From the NCBI RefSeq assembly GCF_003121585.1, contig NZ_QEOO01000011.1:248001-312000 (forward strand): a stretch of 64,000 nt of DNA, given 5' to 3'. Position numbers and translations under genes: made by a program. Each line of letters starts with the position of its first letter. Position 1 is the first letter of the stretch. Of this stretch, positions 1 to 9,100 are shown piece by piece. The notes beneath the pieces were generated by a model. The model ran no database searches, had not been told where the DNA came from, and saw nothing but the letters and a program-made list of their open reading frames with translations. The DNA comes from Nocardioides speluncae. Its GTDB lineage: Bacteria > Actinomycetota > Actinomycetes > Propionibacteriales > Nocardioidaceae.

Positions 1-814
1 CCATGTCGACGTCCAGCACCTCGACGGTGACCTCGTCACCGACGGTGACCACCTCGGACGGGTGGTCGATGTGCTTCCACGACAGCTCGGACACGTGGAC
101 CAGGCCGTCGACGCCGCCGAGGTCCACGAACGCACCGAAGTTGACGATCGAGGAGACGACGCCCTTGCGGATCTGGCCCTTCTGGAGCTGGGTCAGGAAG
201 CCCTGGCGAACCTCGGACTGGGTCTGCTCCAGCCACGCACGGCGCGACAGGACCACGTTGTTGCGGTTCTTGTCGAGCTCGATGATCTTCGCCTCGAGCG
301 TCTGGCCGACGTACGGCTGCAGGTCGCGGACGCGGCGCATCTCCACCAGCGATGCCGGGAGGAAGCCACGCAGGCCGATGTCGAGGATCAGGCCGCCCTT
401 GACGACCTCGATGACGGTGCCCTCGACGACGCCGTCCTCCTCCTTGACCTGCTCGATGGTGCCCCAGGCGCGCTCGTACTGGGCGCGCTTCTTCGACAGG
501 ATCAGCCGGCCTTCCTTGTCCTCCTTCTGGAGAACCAGGGCCTCGACCTTGTCGCCGACCTCGACGACTTCGGACGGGTCGACGTCGTGCTTGATCGACA
601 GCTCACGCGAGGGGATGACACCCTCGGTCTTGTAGCCGATGTCGAGCAGGACCTCGTCCCGGTCGACCTTGACGATGGTGCCATCCACGATGTCACCGTC
701 GTTGAAGTACTTGATGGTCTCGTCGATCGCGGCGAGGAAGTCCTCTTCCGAACCGATGTCGTTGATCGCGACCTGCGGCGCGTCGGTCTCAGGAAGAGTG
801 GAAAGGCTTGTCAT
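1..814 (-). CDS. rpsA: 30S ribosomal protein S1 (N-terminal part, runs off window)
   Basis: This is the first 271 residues of ribosomal protein S1, which holds mRNA on the small ribosomal subunit. The start is ATG at 814, with an AAGGA Shine-Dalgarno about 13 nt upstream; the 3' end lies outside the window. The reading frame opens with MTSLSTLPETDAPQ and then shows successive S1 OB-fold repeats. One contains GFLPASLVEMR and the next contains VVSSIVNFGAFVDLGG, the typical S1 motif. Actinobacterial S1 usually has about 480 residues and four S1 domains, so roughly the first half is present. It is transcribed away from the neighbouring methyltransferase. The assignment rests on the characteristic S1 repeats and on its position near polA, as in other actinobacteria. 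Confidence 0.95.
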   Translation of the reverse strand, partial: MTSLSTLPETDAPQVAINDIGSEEDFLAAIDETIKYFNDGDIVDGTIVKVDRDEVLLDIGYKTEGVIPSRELSIKHDVDPSEVVEVGDKVEALVLQKEDKEGRLILSKKRAQYERAWGTIEQVKEEDGVVEGTVIEVVKGGLILDIGLRGFLPASLVEMRRVRDLQPYVGQTLEAKIIELDKNRNNVVLSRRAWLEQTQSEVRQGFLTQLQKGQIRKGVVSSIVNFGAFVDLGGVDGLVHVSELSWKHIDHPSEVVTVGDEVTVEVLDVDM

Positions 815-1152
815 AGGGGACTGGATTCCTTGGGGTGGATATAGGAGTTGTGCGGGCACGCCGAAGGCCGCGTTTCACTACCGGGATGTTGCGTCGAATT
901 TGATAGCGAGCGTGGGTCCGCTCCGTCTGGAACCCAGGCAGACCTCTGGCGCGATTGTCAAGGATACCGGCGGTTTGGCCCAGGCGTCCAACCCGGGTCA
1001 CGCCGAGACCGGCCGCTGGGACCACACCCCGCCAGCTGGGTCGAAATTCCGGACTTGCCGGGTGGAACCAGACAAACAACCTCGGCCGGTGCCCACGTGT
1101 CGCCCGGGACGCGACGCGCTGGCGGCCCGGGCCGCGTGGAACACTTCCCGAC
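815..1152. other. Intergenic leader region upstream of rpsA
   Basis: This 338-bp stretch separates the divergent rpsA and methyltransferase genes. No coding frame in it looks convincing. It should hold the rpsA promoter and a long 5' leader, common for S1 genes. Reading the minus strand, a perfect TTGACA hexamer lies at 961-956. I see no strong hairpin and no recognised riboswitch. Confidence 0.5.
932..961 (-). promoter_or_regulatory. Candidate rpsA promoter
   Basis: On the minus strand a consensus -35 TTGACA (961-956) is followed after 18 nt by CTGGGT (937-932), a weak -10. It would give a leader of about 110 nt ahead of rpsA. The -35 is convincing; the -10 is not. Confidence 0.35.
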
Positions 1153-1980
1153 ATGGAGTACGGCGCGCACTATCCGCCCGTCCAGCCGGAGCGACGGGAG
1201 GTGGGCGAGGAGGAGACCCTCCGCGCGAACCGCCGGGACTGGGACGCCTATGCCGACGAGTACCAGGCCACCCACGGCGCGTTCCTCGGGGACGTCCACT
1301 TCATCTGGGGACCGGAGGGGCTGAGCGAGGCCGACGCCGGGCTGCTCGGCGAGGTCGCCGGCAAGCGGGTGCTCGAGATCGGATGCGGCGCCTCGCAGTG
1401 CGCCCGCTGGCTGCGTCAGCAGGGCGCCACCGCGATCGGCCTGGACGTCTCGATGCGCCAGCTGCAGCACAGCCGCCGGATCGACGACGCGACGGGGCTC
1501 GCCGTACCGACCGTGTGCGCGACCGCCACCGCACTCCCCTTCGCCGACGGCTCCTTCGACGTGGTCTTCTCGTCGTTCGGATCGATGCAGTTCGTGGCGG
1601 ACGCCGACACCGGGGTCCGGGAGGCCGCACGAGTGCTGGCGCCGGGCGGCCGGTTCGCGTTCTCGGTCACCCACCCGACCCGCTGGATGTTCCCCGACGA
1701 CCCCACCGAGGGCGGGCTCACCGCCGCCCAGTCCTACTTCGACCGGACGCCGTACGTCGAGGTCGACGACGACGGCAGCGTGCAGTACGTCGAGCACCAC
1801 CGCACGATCGGCGACTGGGTGCGGGTGCTGGCCCGGCACGGCTTCAGCCTGATCGACCTCGCCGAGCCCGAGTGGCCCGAGGACCACGAACGGGTCTGGG
1901 GCGGCTGGTCGCGGGTGCGCGGCCGGCTGACCCCGGGTACCGCCGTGTTCGTGGCGACCCTGCGCGACCCTCAGACCTGA
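1153..1980 (+). CDS. Class I SAM-dependent methyltransferase
   Basis: A 275-residue methyltransferase of the Methyltransf_11 type; its substrate is unknown. The SAM-binding motif I is VLEIGCGA at residues 73-80. The acidic loop after strand 2 (IGLDVS) and the post-motif segment LAPGGRFAFSVTHP follow in the usual order. The frame is open for another 66 codons upstream, but that extension is arginine-rich and non-homologous looking, so ATG 1153 (MEYGAHYPP) is chosen. No clear ribosome site precedes it. The gene stands alone, divergent from rpsA and ended by a strong hairpin shared with the convergent DUF3068 gene. A rpsA-adjacent methyltransferase of this type is common in actinobacteria as far as I recall. 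Confidence 0.85.
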   Translation: MEYGAHYPPVQPERREVGEEETLRANRRDWDAYADEYQATHGAFLGDVHFIWGPEGLSEADAGLLGEVAGKRVLEIGCGASQCARWLRQQGATAIGLDVSMRQLQHSRRIDDATGLAVPTVCATATALPFADGSFDVVFSSFGSMQFVADADTGVREAARVLAPGGRFAFSVTHPTRWMFPDDPTEGGLTAAQSYFDRTPYVEVDDDGSVQYVEHHRTIGDWVRVLARHGFSLIDLAEPEWPEDHERVWGGWSRVRGRLTPGTAVFVATLRDPQT

Positions 1981-2006
1981 GCACAGACCTGACCACAGAC
2001 ATGACT

Positions 2007-2041
2007 GACGCCCGTCGCTGTGCAGCGCAGCGACGGGCGTC
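2007..2041. terminator. Bidirectional terminator hairpin
   Basis: A perfect 14-bp stem (GACGCCCGTCGCTG at 2007-2020, complement at 2028-2041) with a 7-nt loop lies between the convergent methyltransferase and DUF3068 genes. There is no long T tract, as is usual in actinobacteria. Confidence 0.8.
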
Positions 2042-2061
2042 GAGCCAAGAGCGGGCCGGTG

Positions 2062-2991
2062 CTACTCGGCGGCGCGAGCTCCGCTGGACGAGCCGCCGAA
2101 CCACAGCAGCGCGAGTCCGATCAGCAGCAGCGGGATACCGAGGATCCATCCGACCAGCGGGATGGTCTTGGTAACCAGGTTGAGCTTGTCGGCGCTGCTC
2201 TTCGCCTCGTCGAGCTTCTCGTCGAACTCCTCGTCGGTGACCTCGAGGTCGAGGATCAGCACGGTGTCACCGGTCTCGGCGTCGCGCCGCTCCTGGTGAT
2301 CGCTCTGGAAGACGATCGAGCCGGTCTTGGGCTCGACCCAGACCTCCTTCTCGTCGTCGTACCGGCCAGCTACCTCGTCGGTGATCTGGATCGCCGCGTC
2401 CGTGAAGCTGATCTTGTAGACGTAGAGCTCGGTGCCGTCCTTCTCCTCGGTACGGTCGAAGACCGCGTCCACCGCACCGAGATCTGGGTCGTCGGCCGTC
2501 TCGCCGATCAGGCCGTCCCAGTACTTGTACGTCTTCTTCTCGGCGTCGAACGGGAACTTATTCACCAGCCCGCGGTACTCCCAGGCGTCCGCCGGCACGT
2601 AGTCCGGGTCGTTGACCGCCTCGGCGGTACGCCGGTCGGTCGCGAACGCCTCGGTGCTGGCGGAGATCAGCCGCTCCTGCGGGTCATCGGCCTCCACACA
2701 GCCCGTCGGGTCACCGATGTCCTTCACCAGACACGACGACTCCCGGTAGGAGATGACCTCCCCGTCGGAGAGGTCGGTGTCGGCGTGAGTGACACTCCAG
2801 CCCTTGACCGGCGACTCTTCCAGCCCACCGTCGCCGTCGCTCAGCTGAATGGTGCCGGCAGCGCGGGTGGTTTCCGTTGTATCGAGCGGCGCCTTCTTGA
2901 TCCGGTCCGGCATCCAGAACTGAGCCAGGATGGCCAAGATGATCAGAAATGCACCCAGCAGCGCCAAAATGGCGCCCAAAGTCCTTCGCAC
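2062..2991 (-). CDS. DUF3068 (PorA-like) membrane protein
   Basis: A 309-residue envelope protein of the DUF3068 family, known only from actinobacteria and of uncertain function. An N-terminal hydrophobic anchor (TLGAILALLGAFLIILAIL) is followed by a large extracytoplasmic beta-rich domain. A C-terminal transmembrane helix (LVGWILGIPLLLIGLALLWF) and a short tail end the protein. The frame extends upstream to 3777, but that part overlaps the acyltransferase gene on the other strand. GTG at 2991 has GGGAGGG 7 nt upstream and starts directly before the membrane anchor, so it is preferred. The gene is divergent from the acyltransferase that opens the glycan cluster. Confidence 0.85.
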   Translation of the reverse strand: MRRTLGAILALLGAFLIILAILAQFWMPDRIKKAPLDTTETTRAAGTIQLSDGDGGLEESPVKGWSVTHADTDLSDGEVISYRESSCLVKDIGDPTGCVEADDPQERLISASTEAFATDRRTAEAVNDPDYVPADAWEYRGLVNKFPFDAEKKTYKYWDGLIGETADDPDLGAVDAVFDRTEEKDGTELYVYKISFTDAAIQITDEVAGRYDDEKEVWVEPKTGSIVFQSDHQERRDAETGDTVLILDLEVTDEEFDEKLDEAKSSADKLNLVTKTIPLVGWILGIPLLLIGLALLWFGGSSSGARAAE

Positions 2992-3148
2992 TGCAATACC
3001 CTCCCATGGCAACAAGTGAGCGCACTGTAGCAGCGTAGGCGCGCCGCGAAACGGACAATCGGCAGGCTTTGCCTGGATTGATACCGGCCAGTAGCGGTCA
3101 GTGACCAAGATTGTCCCCAGACGGCCGATTCGGATGGGTCCATCAGGC

Positions 3149-3183
3149 GGAACCGCCGGGATCGATCGTCTAGTCTCCTCGCC
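3149..3183 (+). promoter_or_regulatory. Leaderless promoter of the acyltransferase gene
   Basis: TAGTCT at 3171-3176 ends 7 nt before the ATG at 3184, the geometry of a leaderless -10 element. A GGAAC hexamer-like element starts at 3149. The stretch 3155-3176 is nearly identical to 12344-12366, which precedes another gene of the same cluster. Confidence 0.55.
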
Positions 3184-4461
3184 ATGACCGCCACTGAGCC
3201 CACGACTGCGAGCCGCCGGATCGATGTGTACGACGGCCTCCGGGGCATCGCGGTCGTGCTGGTCGTGCTGTCCCACGGCTGGACCGTGTGGCCCTCGACC
3301 GAGATCGACGAGCGCGACTGGCTGCACCCGTGGTTCGTCAGCGGCAACTACGCCGTCTCCATCTTCTTCGCGGTCGGCGCCTTCCTCGCCACCCGCAGCC
3401 TGATCAAGCGGCACGAGGAGCGCGGGACCGTGCGGTTCGGCGTGGAGTTCCTGCGCCGGTTCCTGCGAATCAGCGCCCAGGTCTGGCTGCTGCTGATCGC
3501 GGTCGCGGTGGTCACCGGGCTGGAGTCCGAGATCACCTACCGGGGCAAGGAGACCGGCACCTCGTTGTTCCGGATCGCCACCTATACCTGGAACTGGTAC
3601 CTCCAGGACCACGCCGTCGTGGCCCGCCCCGACCTCGGCCACCTGTGGTACCTCTCGGTCGACATGCAGGTGTTCGTGCTGATCCTGCTCGCGGTCTGCA
3701 TCCTGCGCCGGTGGCCGGTGGCGCTGCTGATCACGCTCGCGGCCCTGCTCGCGGCCTGCCTCGCCTGGCGGGCACACGTCTACGAGACTGAGGGCATCTA
3801 CCAGGCGCTGCTGCGGACCACGGTGCGCGCCGACGCGCCGCTCGCGGGCGCGGTGGGCGCGGCCGCGATGCCGTTCCTGAGCAAACTGGCACCGGCTGGC
3901 AAGTGGCTGGCCGGGCTGGCGGCGATAGCGCTCGCACCGCTGGTCTATCTGATCGCCGACCCGGTCGGCGCCGCCGAGCCGGGGCGCAACTTCTTCGGCG
4001 TGCCCGGCGTGGCACTGACGCTGGCGCTGATGACGTTCATGGTCGGGTTCACGCTGCGGCCCGACAACCGACCTGTGGGCGTCGTGCTCGGCTCACCGCC
4101 GCTGGCGTTCCTCGGCCGGCACTCGCTCGCCCTGTTCCTGTGGCACTACCCGATCTTCTGGTACGTCTCCCGGCACTCCGACGGCTGGAGCTGGCAGGAG
4201 CGGACCCTCGTCGGCCTGGCCGCGACCGCGGTGATCGCCTTCGCCGGCGAGCTGATCGCGGAGCGGCCGATGCAGCGCTACCTGAGCTCGCCGGACTGGC
4301 GTGAGGTGGAGAGTGCCGGCCTTGCGCCGTACCTCGCCAAGCGGCTCCGCGGCGGGTCCGGCCGGCGCGAGCCCGCCGTACCGCTCGGCAAGCACAACGA
4401 CGACCGGAGCCGCACCAACTCGGGTGGCGGCTCCGGCGACAGGTCAGGCGACGACGACTAG
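3184..4461 (+). CDS. Acyltransferase family 3 membrane protein
   Basis: A 425-residue polytopic protein of the acyltransferase 3 family, which transfers acyl groups (often acetyl) to sugars of surface polysaccharides. The family start RIDVYDGLRGIAVVLVVLSH carries the conserved RxxxL-like region and catalytic-type histidine. About ten hydrophobic segments follow, including the later motif FLGRHSLALFLWHYPIFW. The C-terminus is a charged, glycine- and serine-rich tail. There is no SGNH domain attached. It is the outermost gene of the envelope-glycan cluster and converges with the 2OG oxygenase gene, only 2 nt apart. A modification role on the cluster's glycan is an inference from position. Confidence 0.88.
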   Translation: MTATEPTTASRRIDVYDGLRGIAVVLVVLSHGWTVWPSTEIDERDWLHPWFVSGNYAVSIFFAVGAFLATRSLIKRHEERGTVRFGVEFLRRFLRISAQVWLLLIAVAVVTGLESEITYRGKETGTSLFRIATYTWNWYLQDHAVVARPDLGHLWYLSVDMQVFVLILLAVCILRRWPVALLITLAALLAACLAWRAHVYETEGIYQALLRTTVRADAPLAGAVGAAAMPFLSKLAPAGKWLAGLAAIALAPLVYLIADPVGAAEPGRNFFGVPGVALTLALMTFMVGFTLRPDNRPVGVVLGSPPLAFLGRHSLALFLWHYPIFWYVSRHSDGWSWQERTLVGLAATAVIAFAGELIAERPMQRYLSSPDWREVESAGLAPYLAKRLRGGSGRREPAVPLGKHNDDRSRTNSGGGSGDRSGDDD

Positions 4462-4463
4462 CG

Positions 4464-5312
4464 CTACTTGCGCTTGCGGAGCTTGTGGACCTTGGCGAGC
4501 ATCTTGTTGACGCGCTCGTCGGAGATGCCGAGCCTGCGCTTGACCCGGTCGTACATGTCCAGGGCGTTCCGGTCGGCCCAGATCGCGGCCTTCTTCGCGC
4601 TGCTCTCGGTCGGCCGGGCCTGGTAGTTGGTCGAGCGCCGGACCGCCTTCTCCTCCTCGGTGAAGTAGTAGAGCGCCATCGAGCGGCGGGCTACGTCATC
4701 GGGGCAGGTCAGCGCATCCGGGTGACCGTGGAAGCTGTCGAAGCTGGTGGTGAACACCAGCATCCGGTTGCCGGCCGGGGTCACCTTGTCCTGGCACGCG
4801 GTCATGTCGGCGTCCCAGAGCTCGAGCTTGCCGCCCCACTCATCAAGCCACTCCTCGTTGAGGTAGAGCAGGATGTTCACCCGGCGCGCCCAGTTCTTGT
4901 GAACGTGGTGGGTGGTGAAGTCGGCGTGGATGTTGAGGTGGCCGCCGTTCAGCGTCTGGTGCAGGCCGCCGCCGTCCATCGTCCAGTCCGGGATCAGGTC
5001 CTCGATGCCGGTCAGCTTGACCAGGAACTCCACGAACTCCGGCGAGACGAACTCCTTGGCCACCGCGGTCAGCGTGGTCCCCCAGGTGTCCGGCTGGGTG
5101 TTGGCGTACTTGGTCTCGTTGACGTGCAAGTACCCCTTCCAGAACTCGTCCTTGATCCCTGGAAACTCCGCCGCGGCCTTGGCGAATGCGTCCGGGTGAA
5201 GTACGTCGTCCAGCACGATGTGCGGGAACGGATTCGCCTTGGCGTAGTCGTTCGCCTTGCGGTCGAGGTCCTCGGTGAGGTGCGCGAAGTTGATGAGGCT
5301 GGTGCTCTGCAT
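4464..5312 (-). CDS. 2OG-Fe(II) oxygenase family protein
   Basis: A 282-residue member of the prolyl-4-hydroxylase-like 2-oxoglutarate/Fe(II) oxygenases. The iron triad is visible: His129-x-Asp131 in NIHADFTTHH, and a distal histidine in SFHGHP (His195 or His197). Arg210 in RRSMALYYF is well placed to bind 2-oxoglutarate. The double-stranded beta-helix region includes VNILLYLN and GGKLELW. The substrate is unknown; relatives hydroxylate peptides, lipids or sugars. It stands inside a glycan biosynthesis cluster, convergent with the acyltransferase and divergent from the GT2 fusion gene, suggesting an oxidation on the cell-surface product. Start ATG 5312 is the first in frame. Confidence 0.85.
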   Translation of the reverse strand: MQSTSLINFAHLTEDLDRKANDYAKANPFPHIVLDDVLHPDAFAKAAAEFPGIKDEFWKGYLHVNETKYANTQPDTWGTTLTAVAKEFVSPEFVEFLVKLTGIEDLIPDWTMDGGGLHQTLNGGHLNIHADFTTHHVHKNWARRVNILLYLNEEWLDEWGGKLELWDADMTACQDKVTPAGNRMLVFTTSFDSFHGHPDALTCPDDVARRSMALYYFTEEEKAVRRSTNYQARPTESSAKKAAIWADRNALDMYDRVKRRLGISDERVNKMLAKVHKLRKRK

Positions 5313-5459
5313 GGCGGGAATGATGCCACGCGTGGCCAGAATTTCCAGGGGGTCCCACTTTTGTTACTCACCGGTTAGACTCCCGTCTGACCATCCGCCG
5401 GGAGGGAACGTCGTGGAGGGCGACACGGATGGCCGCAGTGAAAGAGGGAGATCGACCAC

Positions 5460-6944
5460 ATGCACCTTGGTGGCCTTGACGCAGCGCGCGCGCTGCAAGC
5501 AACGGAGACCCAGACCAGCCCCCGCGTCGGCGTACTCGTCGTCGCCTACAACGCGTCCGGAACCCTCGCGCAGACCCTGCAGCGGCTGCCGGGATCGTTC
5601 ACCGAGTCCGTCGACCACATCCTGGTGTGCGACGACGCGAGCTCCGACGACACCTACCAGGTCGGCATGGACTTCAAGAACGGCTGCGCCTGGCCGCTGA
5701 CTGTGGTCCGGCACGAGAAGAACCTCGGGTACGGCGGCAACCAGAAGGCCGGCTACGAGTGGGCCATCTCGCACGGCCTGGACGTTGTGGTGCTGCTGCA
5801 CGGCGACGGCCAGTACGCCCCCGAGCACATCGAGGACCTGGTCGCGCCGCTGGTCTCCGGCGACGCGGACGCGGTGTTCGGCTCCCGGATGCTGGAGCCG
5901 GGCGGCGCCCGCCGGGGCGGGATGCCGATGTACAAGCTGGTCGGCAACCGGATCCTGACCCGCTTCCAGAACCGGCTCACCGGGCTCGACCTCAGCGAGT
6001 GGCACAGCGGCTACCGGGCCTACCGGGTCGACGCGCTCGCCGACCTCCCGCTCGCGTCGTACTCTGATGACTTCGACTTCGACACCGAGATCATCCTCGG
6101 CCTGCACGCTGCGGGCCGGAAGATCACCGAGGTGCCGATCCCGACCTACTACGGCGATGAGATCTGCTACGTGAACGGTATGAAGTACGCCAAGGACGTC
6201 ACCCTCGACGTTCTCCGCTACCGGATGCGCGACGTCGGCTTCGGCGAGGGCTCGACCGGTGTCGACACCGAGGCCTACGAGCTGAAGCCGTCCGATCACT
6301 CCTCGCACGGCGTCCTGCTGCGCTGGCTGCGCGCTGTCGCGCCCGCCGCGGTCCTCGACGTCGGCTGCTCGGACGGGCAGTTCGCCGCGCTGGTCCGTGA
6401 CCTCGGACACCGGGTCACCGGCGTCGACCTTGTCAAGCACGAAGGCATCGCCGACCGGGTGGACGCCTTCGTCGAGGCCGACCTCAACGACGGCCTGCCC
6501 GCGGAGTCCGGCGGCGGATACCGCGTGGTGGTGGCCGGCGACGTGCTGGAGCACGTGATCGACCCCGAGCAGCTGCTCACCGACATCACCGGACGGCTCA
6601 GCGAGAGCGGCGAGGTGTTTGTCTCGATTCCGAACTTCGCGCACTGGTACCCCCGTGCGCGTGTCGTAGCCGGTCGCTTCGACTACGATCAGCGCGGTCT
6701 GCTCGACCAAGGGCATGTCCGCTTCTTCACCCGGCGCAGCTTCGAGAAGCTCGTCGAGAAGTGCGGGCTGCAGATCGTGGAGCGGACCACGGTCGGCTCG
6801 CCGTTCGACATCGTCGAGCGCGGCACCGCCAACGCCACCGTGGGCAAGGCTGCCCGCGGAGCCGCGAAGGCGGACCGGGCAGCGACGCGAGCCTGGCCGA
6901 CCCTGTTCGGTTACCAGTTCCTGTATCGACTGAAGCGGGTGTGA
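5460..6944 (+). CDS. Glycosyltransferase family 2 / class I methyltransferase fusion
   Basis: A 494-residue two-domain enzyme. Residues 20-255 form a GT2 (dolichol-phosphate-mannose-synthase-like) domain with the nucleotide-binding VCDDASSDD (57-64) and the metal-binding HGDGQY (114-119). Residues 285-445 form a SAM methyltransferase domain with motif I VLDVGCSDG (298-306) and DVLEHV (361-366). Both active sites look intact. Bifunctional proteins of this layout are known as a family, but the sugar and acceptor are not. ATG 5460 has AGGGAGA upstream. A TAGACT hexamer near 5375 suggests a transcript with an 80-nt leader. The next gene begins 32 nt downstream, so they are probably co-transcribed. 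Confidence 0.88.
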   Translation: MHLGGLDAARALQATETQTSPRVGVLVVAYNASGTLAQTLQRLPGSFTESVDHILVCDDASSDDTYQVGMDFKNGCAWPLTVVRHEKNLGYGGNQKAGYEWAISHGLDVVVLLHGDGQYAPEHIEDLVAPLVSGDADAVFGSRMLEPGGARRGGMPMYKLVGNRILTRFQNRLTGLDLSEWHSGYRAYRVDALADLPLASYSDDFDFDTEIILGLHAAGRKITEVPIPTYYGDEICYVNGMKYAKDVTLDVLRYRMRDVGFGEGSTGVDTEAYELKPSDHSSHGVLLRWLRAVAPAAVLDVGCSDGQFAALVRDLGHRVTGVDLVKHEGIADRVDAFVEADLNDGLPAESGGGYRVVVAGDVLEHVIDPEQLLTDITGRLSESGEVFVSIPNFAHWYPRARVVAGRFDYDQRGLLDQGHVRFFTRRSFEKLVEKCGLQIVERTTVGSPFDIVERGTANATVGKAARGAAKADRAATRAWPTLFGYQFLYRLKRV

Positions 6945-6976
6945 GGCAGGCTCACTCCGCGAGGAGTGTGCTGACG

Positions 6977-9100
6977 GTGCGGCCATCGCAAGCGGAGACC
7001 GACGCGAGCGAGGACACCGCACCGGAGCCTGACCAGCCGGACGGTCCGGAGCCGGTCAAGACGACAAGCCGGTACGACGCCAACCAGCGCCGCCGGCGGT
7101 TGTGGGCGACGGCCACCGGGCTCACCGTCGGCGGCCTTGCGTACTTCCTGACGCTGCTCGACTACAGCACCAAGCTCACCCGTACGGCGAACTCGCTGGG
7201 CTACGCCTCCAACTTCTTCGACTTCCAGGGCCGGGCGTTCCTGGAAGGCCGGCTCGACGTACCCCGCGGCAGCCTGGGCATCGAGGGCTTCATCATCGGC
7301 GAGAAGGAGTACATGTACTTCCCGCCGTTCCCGTCGATCATCCGGCTGCCGGTGCTGATGACCACCCACGAGTTCGACGGCAAGCTGACCCTGCTCTCGA
7401 TGGGGCTGGCGTTCGTGCTGCTGGCGGTGATGACCAGCCGGCTGGTCTGGCTGGTGCGGGACTGCATGTGCGGCGACGCCGAGGTCACCCGCTACGAGGC
7501 GGTCTCGGTAGCAGTCTTCCTCGCGCTCGCGACCGGCGGCTCGGTGCTCACCTACAACGCCTCGCTCCCCTGGGTCTACCACGAGGTGTACGCCTGGGCG
7601 GTACCGCTCGTGATCGGCGCGATGTACTGGATGATCCGGGTGCAGCGGGAGCCGAGCCGGTGGACGATCGGCTGGCTGGCGGCGTTCTCGCTGTGCGCGA
7701 TCATGACCCGTACGACGGGCGGCTGGGCGGTCTGCCTGGCCACCATCGGCCTCGGTGCGTGGGTGCTGCTCCGCCGGCCGCCCGCCCATCAGCGGCCGCT
7801 GTGCTGGGGCGTGATCGCCGCGGGCGCCGTACCCCTGCTGGCCGGCGTCGCCTACAACTGGGTCAAGTTCCAGCACCCCTACCTGTTCCCGCTCGAGGAC
7901 CAGGTGTGGACCCAGGTCAACACGCACCGGCGGGAGGCGCTGGACGCCAACGGCGGCACCATCACCGGCCCGCAGTTCTTCTCGACCGCGTGGACGTCGT
8001 ATTTCCGGCCGGACGGCATCCGGTTCGTCGACTACTTCCCCTGGATCACGCTGCCGGCCGAGCCGGTGAAGCCGGTCGGCGGGGCGTTCATCGACCAGAG
8101 CTACCGCACCGGCAGCGTGCCGGCGTTCATGCCCGGGCTGTTCCTGCTGACCTGTGCCGCGCTGCCCGCGCTGCTCGGGCGCCGCCTCCACCACGAGATC
8201 CGGATGCTCCGGGCACCGTTCGTCGCCGGTCTGCTGGTCACCGGCGGGGTGATGGCCTACGGCTACTTCGCCTACCGCTACACCTGCGAGTTCGTGCCGA
8301 TGCTGGTGATAGGCGGGGCAATCGGTCAGACCGCGGTGACCGCCTGGCTGGACTCACACCGCTGGCTGTTGAAGAGCGTCGGGCTGGCGGTGCTCGCCGC
8401 GCTGACCGGGTTCTCGATCGCGGCGAACATGCTCACCGGCTACACCGCCTCCGCCCTCACCCGCGGCGGCGCCTCGCTCGAGCGCTACCTCGAGGTGCAG
8501 GAGAAGCTGAGCGGTCCCGAACAGCTGGACCTGGTCCGCAAGACCGACTCCTACCCGACCGGCGGCAAGACCGACGAGATCCGCATCGTCGGCGACTGCG
8601 ACGAGCTGTACCTCAACACCGGCGACACCTACGAGCCCTGGAAGCTCATCCAGCGCCGAGGCACCGTGGTCACGGTCACCGTCGACCCGGAGGTGAAGCC
8701 GAAGCGGGTCCCGCTGATCGAGGTCAACACCGAGCTGAAGCGGACCGTGTGGCTCGACACCAACCGCCGGCACCAGGCCCGGATCGTGATCCGGTCCGAG
8801 CGTGGCCTGCAGCGCGGCCAGTGGTTCACGGTGCCGCCGCCGTACCAGCTCAGCGTGGGCGTGCTGGACAAGCCAGAGCTGGGCCACGCCGAGGTGCAGT
8901 CCACACCCGGCGGCTTCGTCGGCTACGTCCGCACCTTCGACTGGGACTCCAACTGGGTCGCCCAGCCGACCACGATCGAGATCGTCGAGTCCGGTCGGCA
9001 GCAGGCCCTCAAGGCCGGCATCTCCATCAAGCGCGGGGTCGGCCTGGCGCCCGCACTCTGCACCCGGCTCCAGGCCGCCACCGCCGACAGTGACCAGTAG
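6977..9100 (+). CDS. Polytopic membrane protein, possible GT-C-type glycosyltransferase
   Basis: About 707 residues with roughly ten transmembrane segments in the first 500 residues and a soluble, beta-rich C-terminal domain of about 190. The first loop region carries YMYFPPFPSIIRLP, which recalls lipid-linked sugar transferases, but no signature motif allows firm assignment. In frame, GTG 6968, CTG 6971 and GTG 6977 are possible starts. GTG 6977 has GAGGAG at 6961-6966, 10 nt upstream, so it is preferred. The frame is open further up into the GT2 gene, but that part is arginine-rich overlap. The stop codon TAG at 9098-9100 overlaps the left end of a fold-back repeat. Probably an operon with the GT2 fusion. 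Confidence 0.7.
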   Translation: MRPSQAETDASEDTAPEPDQPDGPEPVKTTSRYDANQRRRRLWATATGLTVGGLAYFLTLLDYSTKLTRTANSLGYASNFFDFQGRAFLEGRLDVPRGSLGIEGFIIGEKEYMYFPPFPSIIRLPVLMTTHEFDGKLTLLSMGLAFVLLAVMTSRLVWLVRDCMCGDAEVTRYEAVSVAVFLALATGGSVLTYNASLPWVYHEVYAWAVPLVIGAMYWMIRVQREPSRWTIGWLAAFSLCAIMTRTTGGWAVCLATIGLGAWVLLRRPPAHQRPLCWGVIAAGAVPLLAGVAYNWVKFQHPYLFPLEDQVWTQVNTHRREALDANGGTITGPQFFSTAWTSYFRPDGIRFVDYFPWITLPAEPVKPVGGAFIDQSYRTGSVPAFMPGLFLLTCAALPALLGRRLHHEIRMLRAPFVAGLLVTGGVMAYGYFAYRYTCEFVPMLVIGGAIGQTAVTAWLDSHRWLLKSVGLAVLAALTGFSIAANMLTGYTASALTRGGASLERYLEVQEKLSGPEQLDLVRKTDSYPTGGKTDEIRIVGDCDELYLNTGDTYEPWKLIQRRGTVVTVTVDPEVKPKRVPLIEVNTELKRTVWLDTNRRHQARIVIRSERGLQRGQWFTVPPPYQLSVGVLDKPELGHAEVQSTPGGFVGYVRTFDWDSNWVAQPTTIEIVESGRQQALKAGISIKRGVGLAPALCTRLQAATADSDQ

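Noticed and set aside
2992..3777. N-terminal extension of the DUF3068 protein
   Set aside because: It overlaps the acyltransferase gene in antisense, while GTG 2991 has a ribosome site and leads straight into the membrane anchor.
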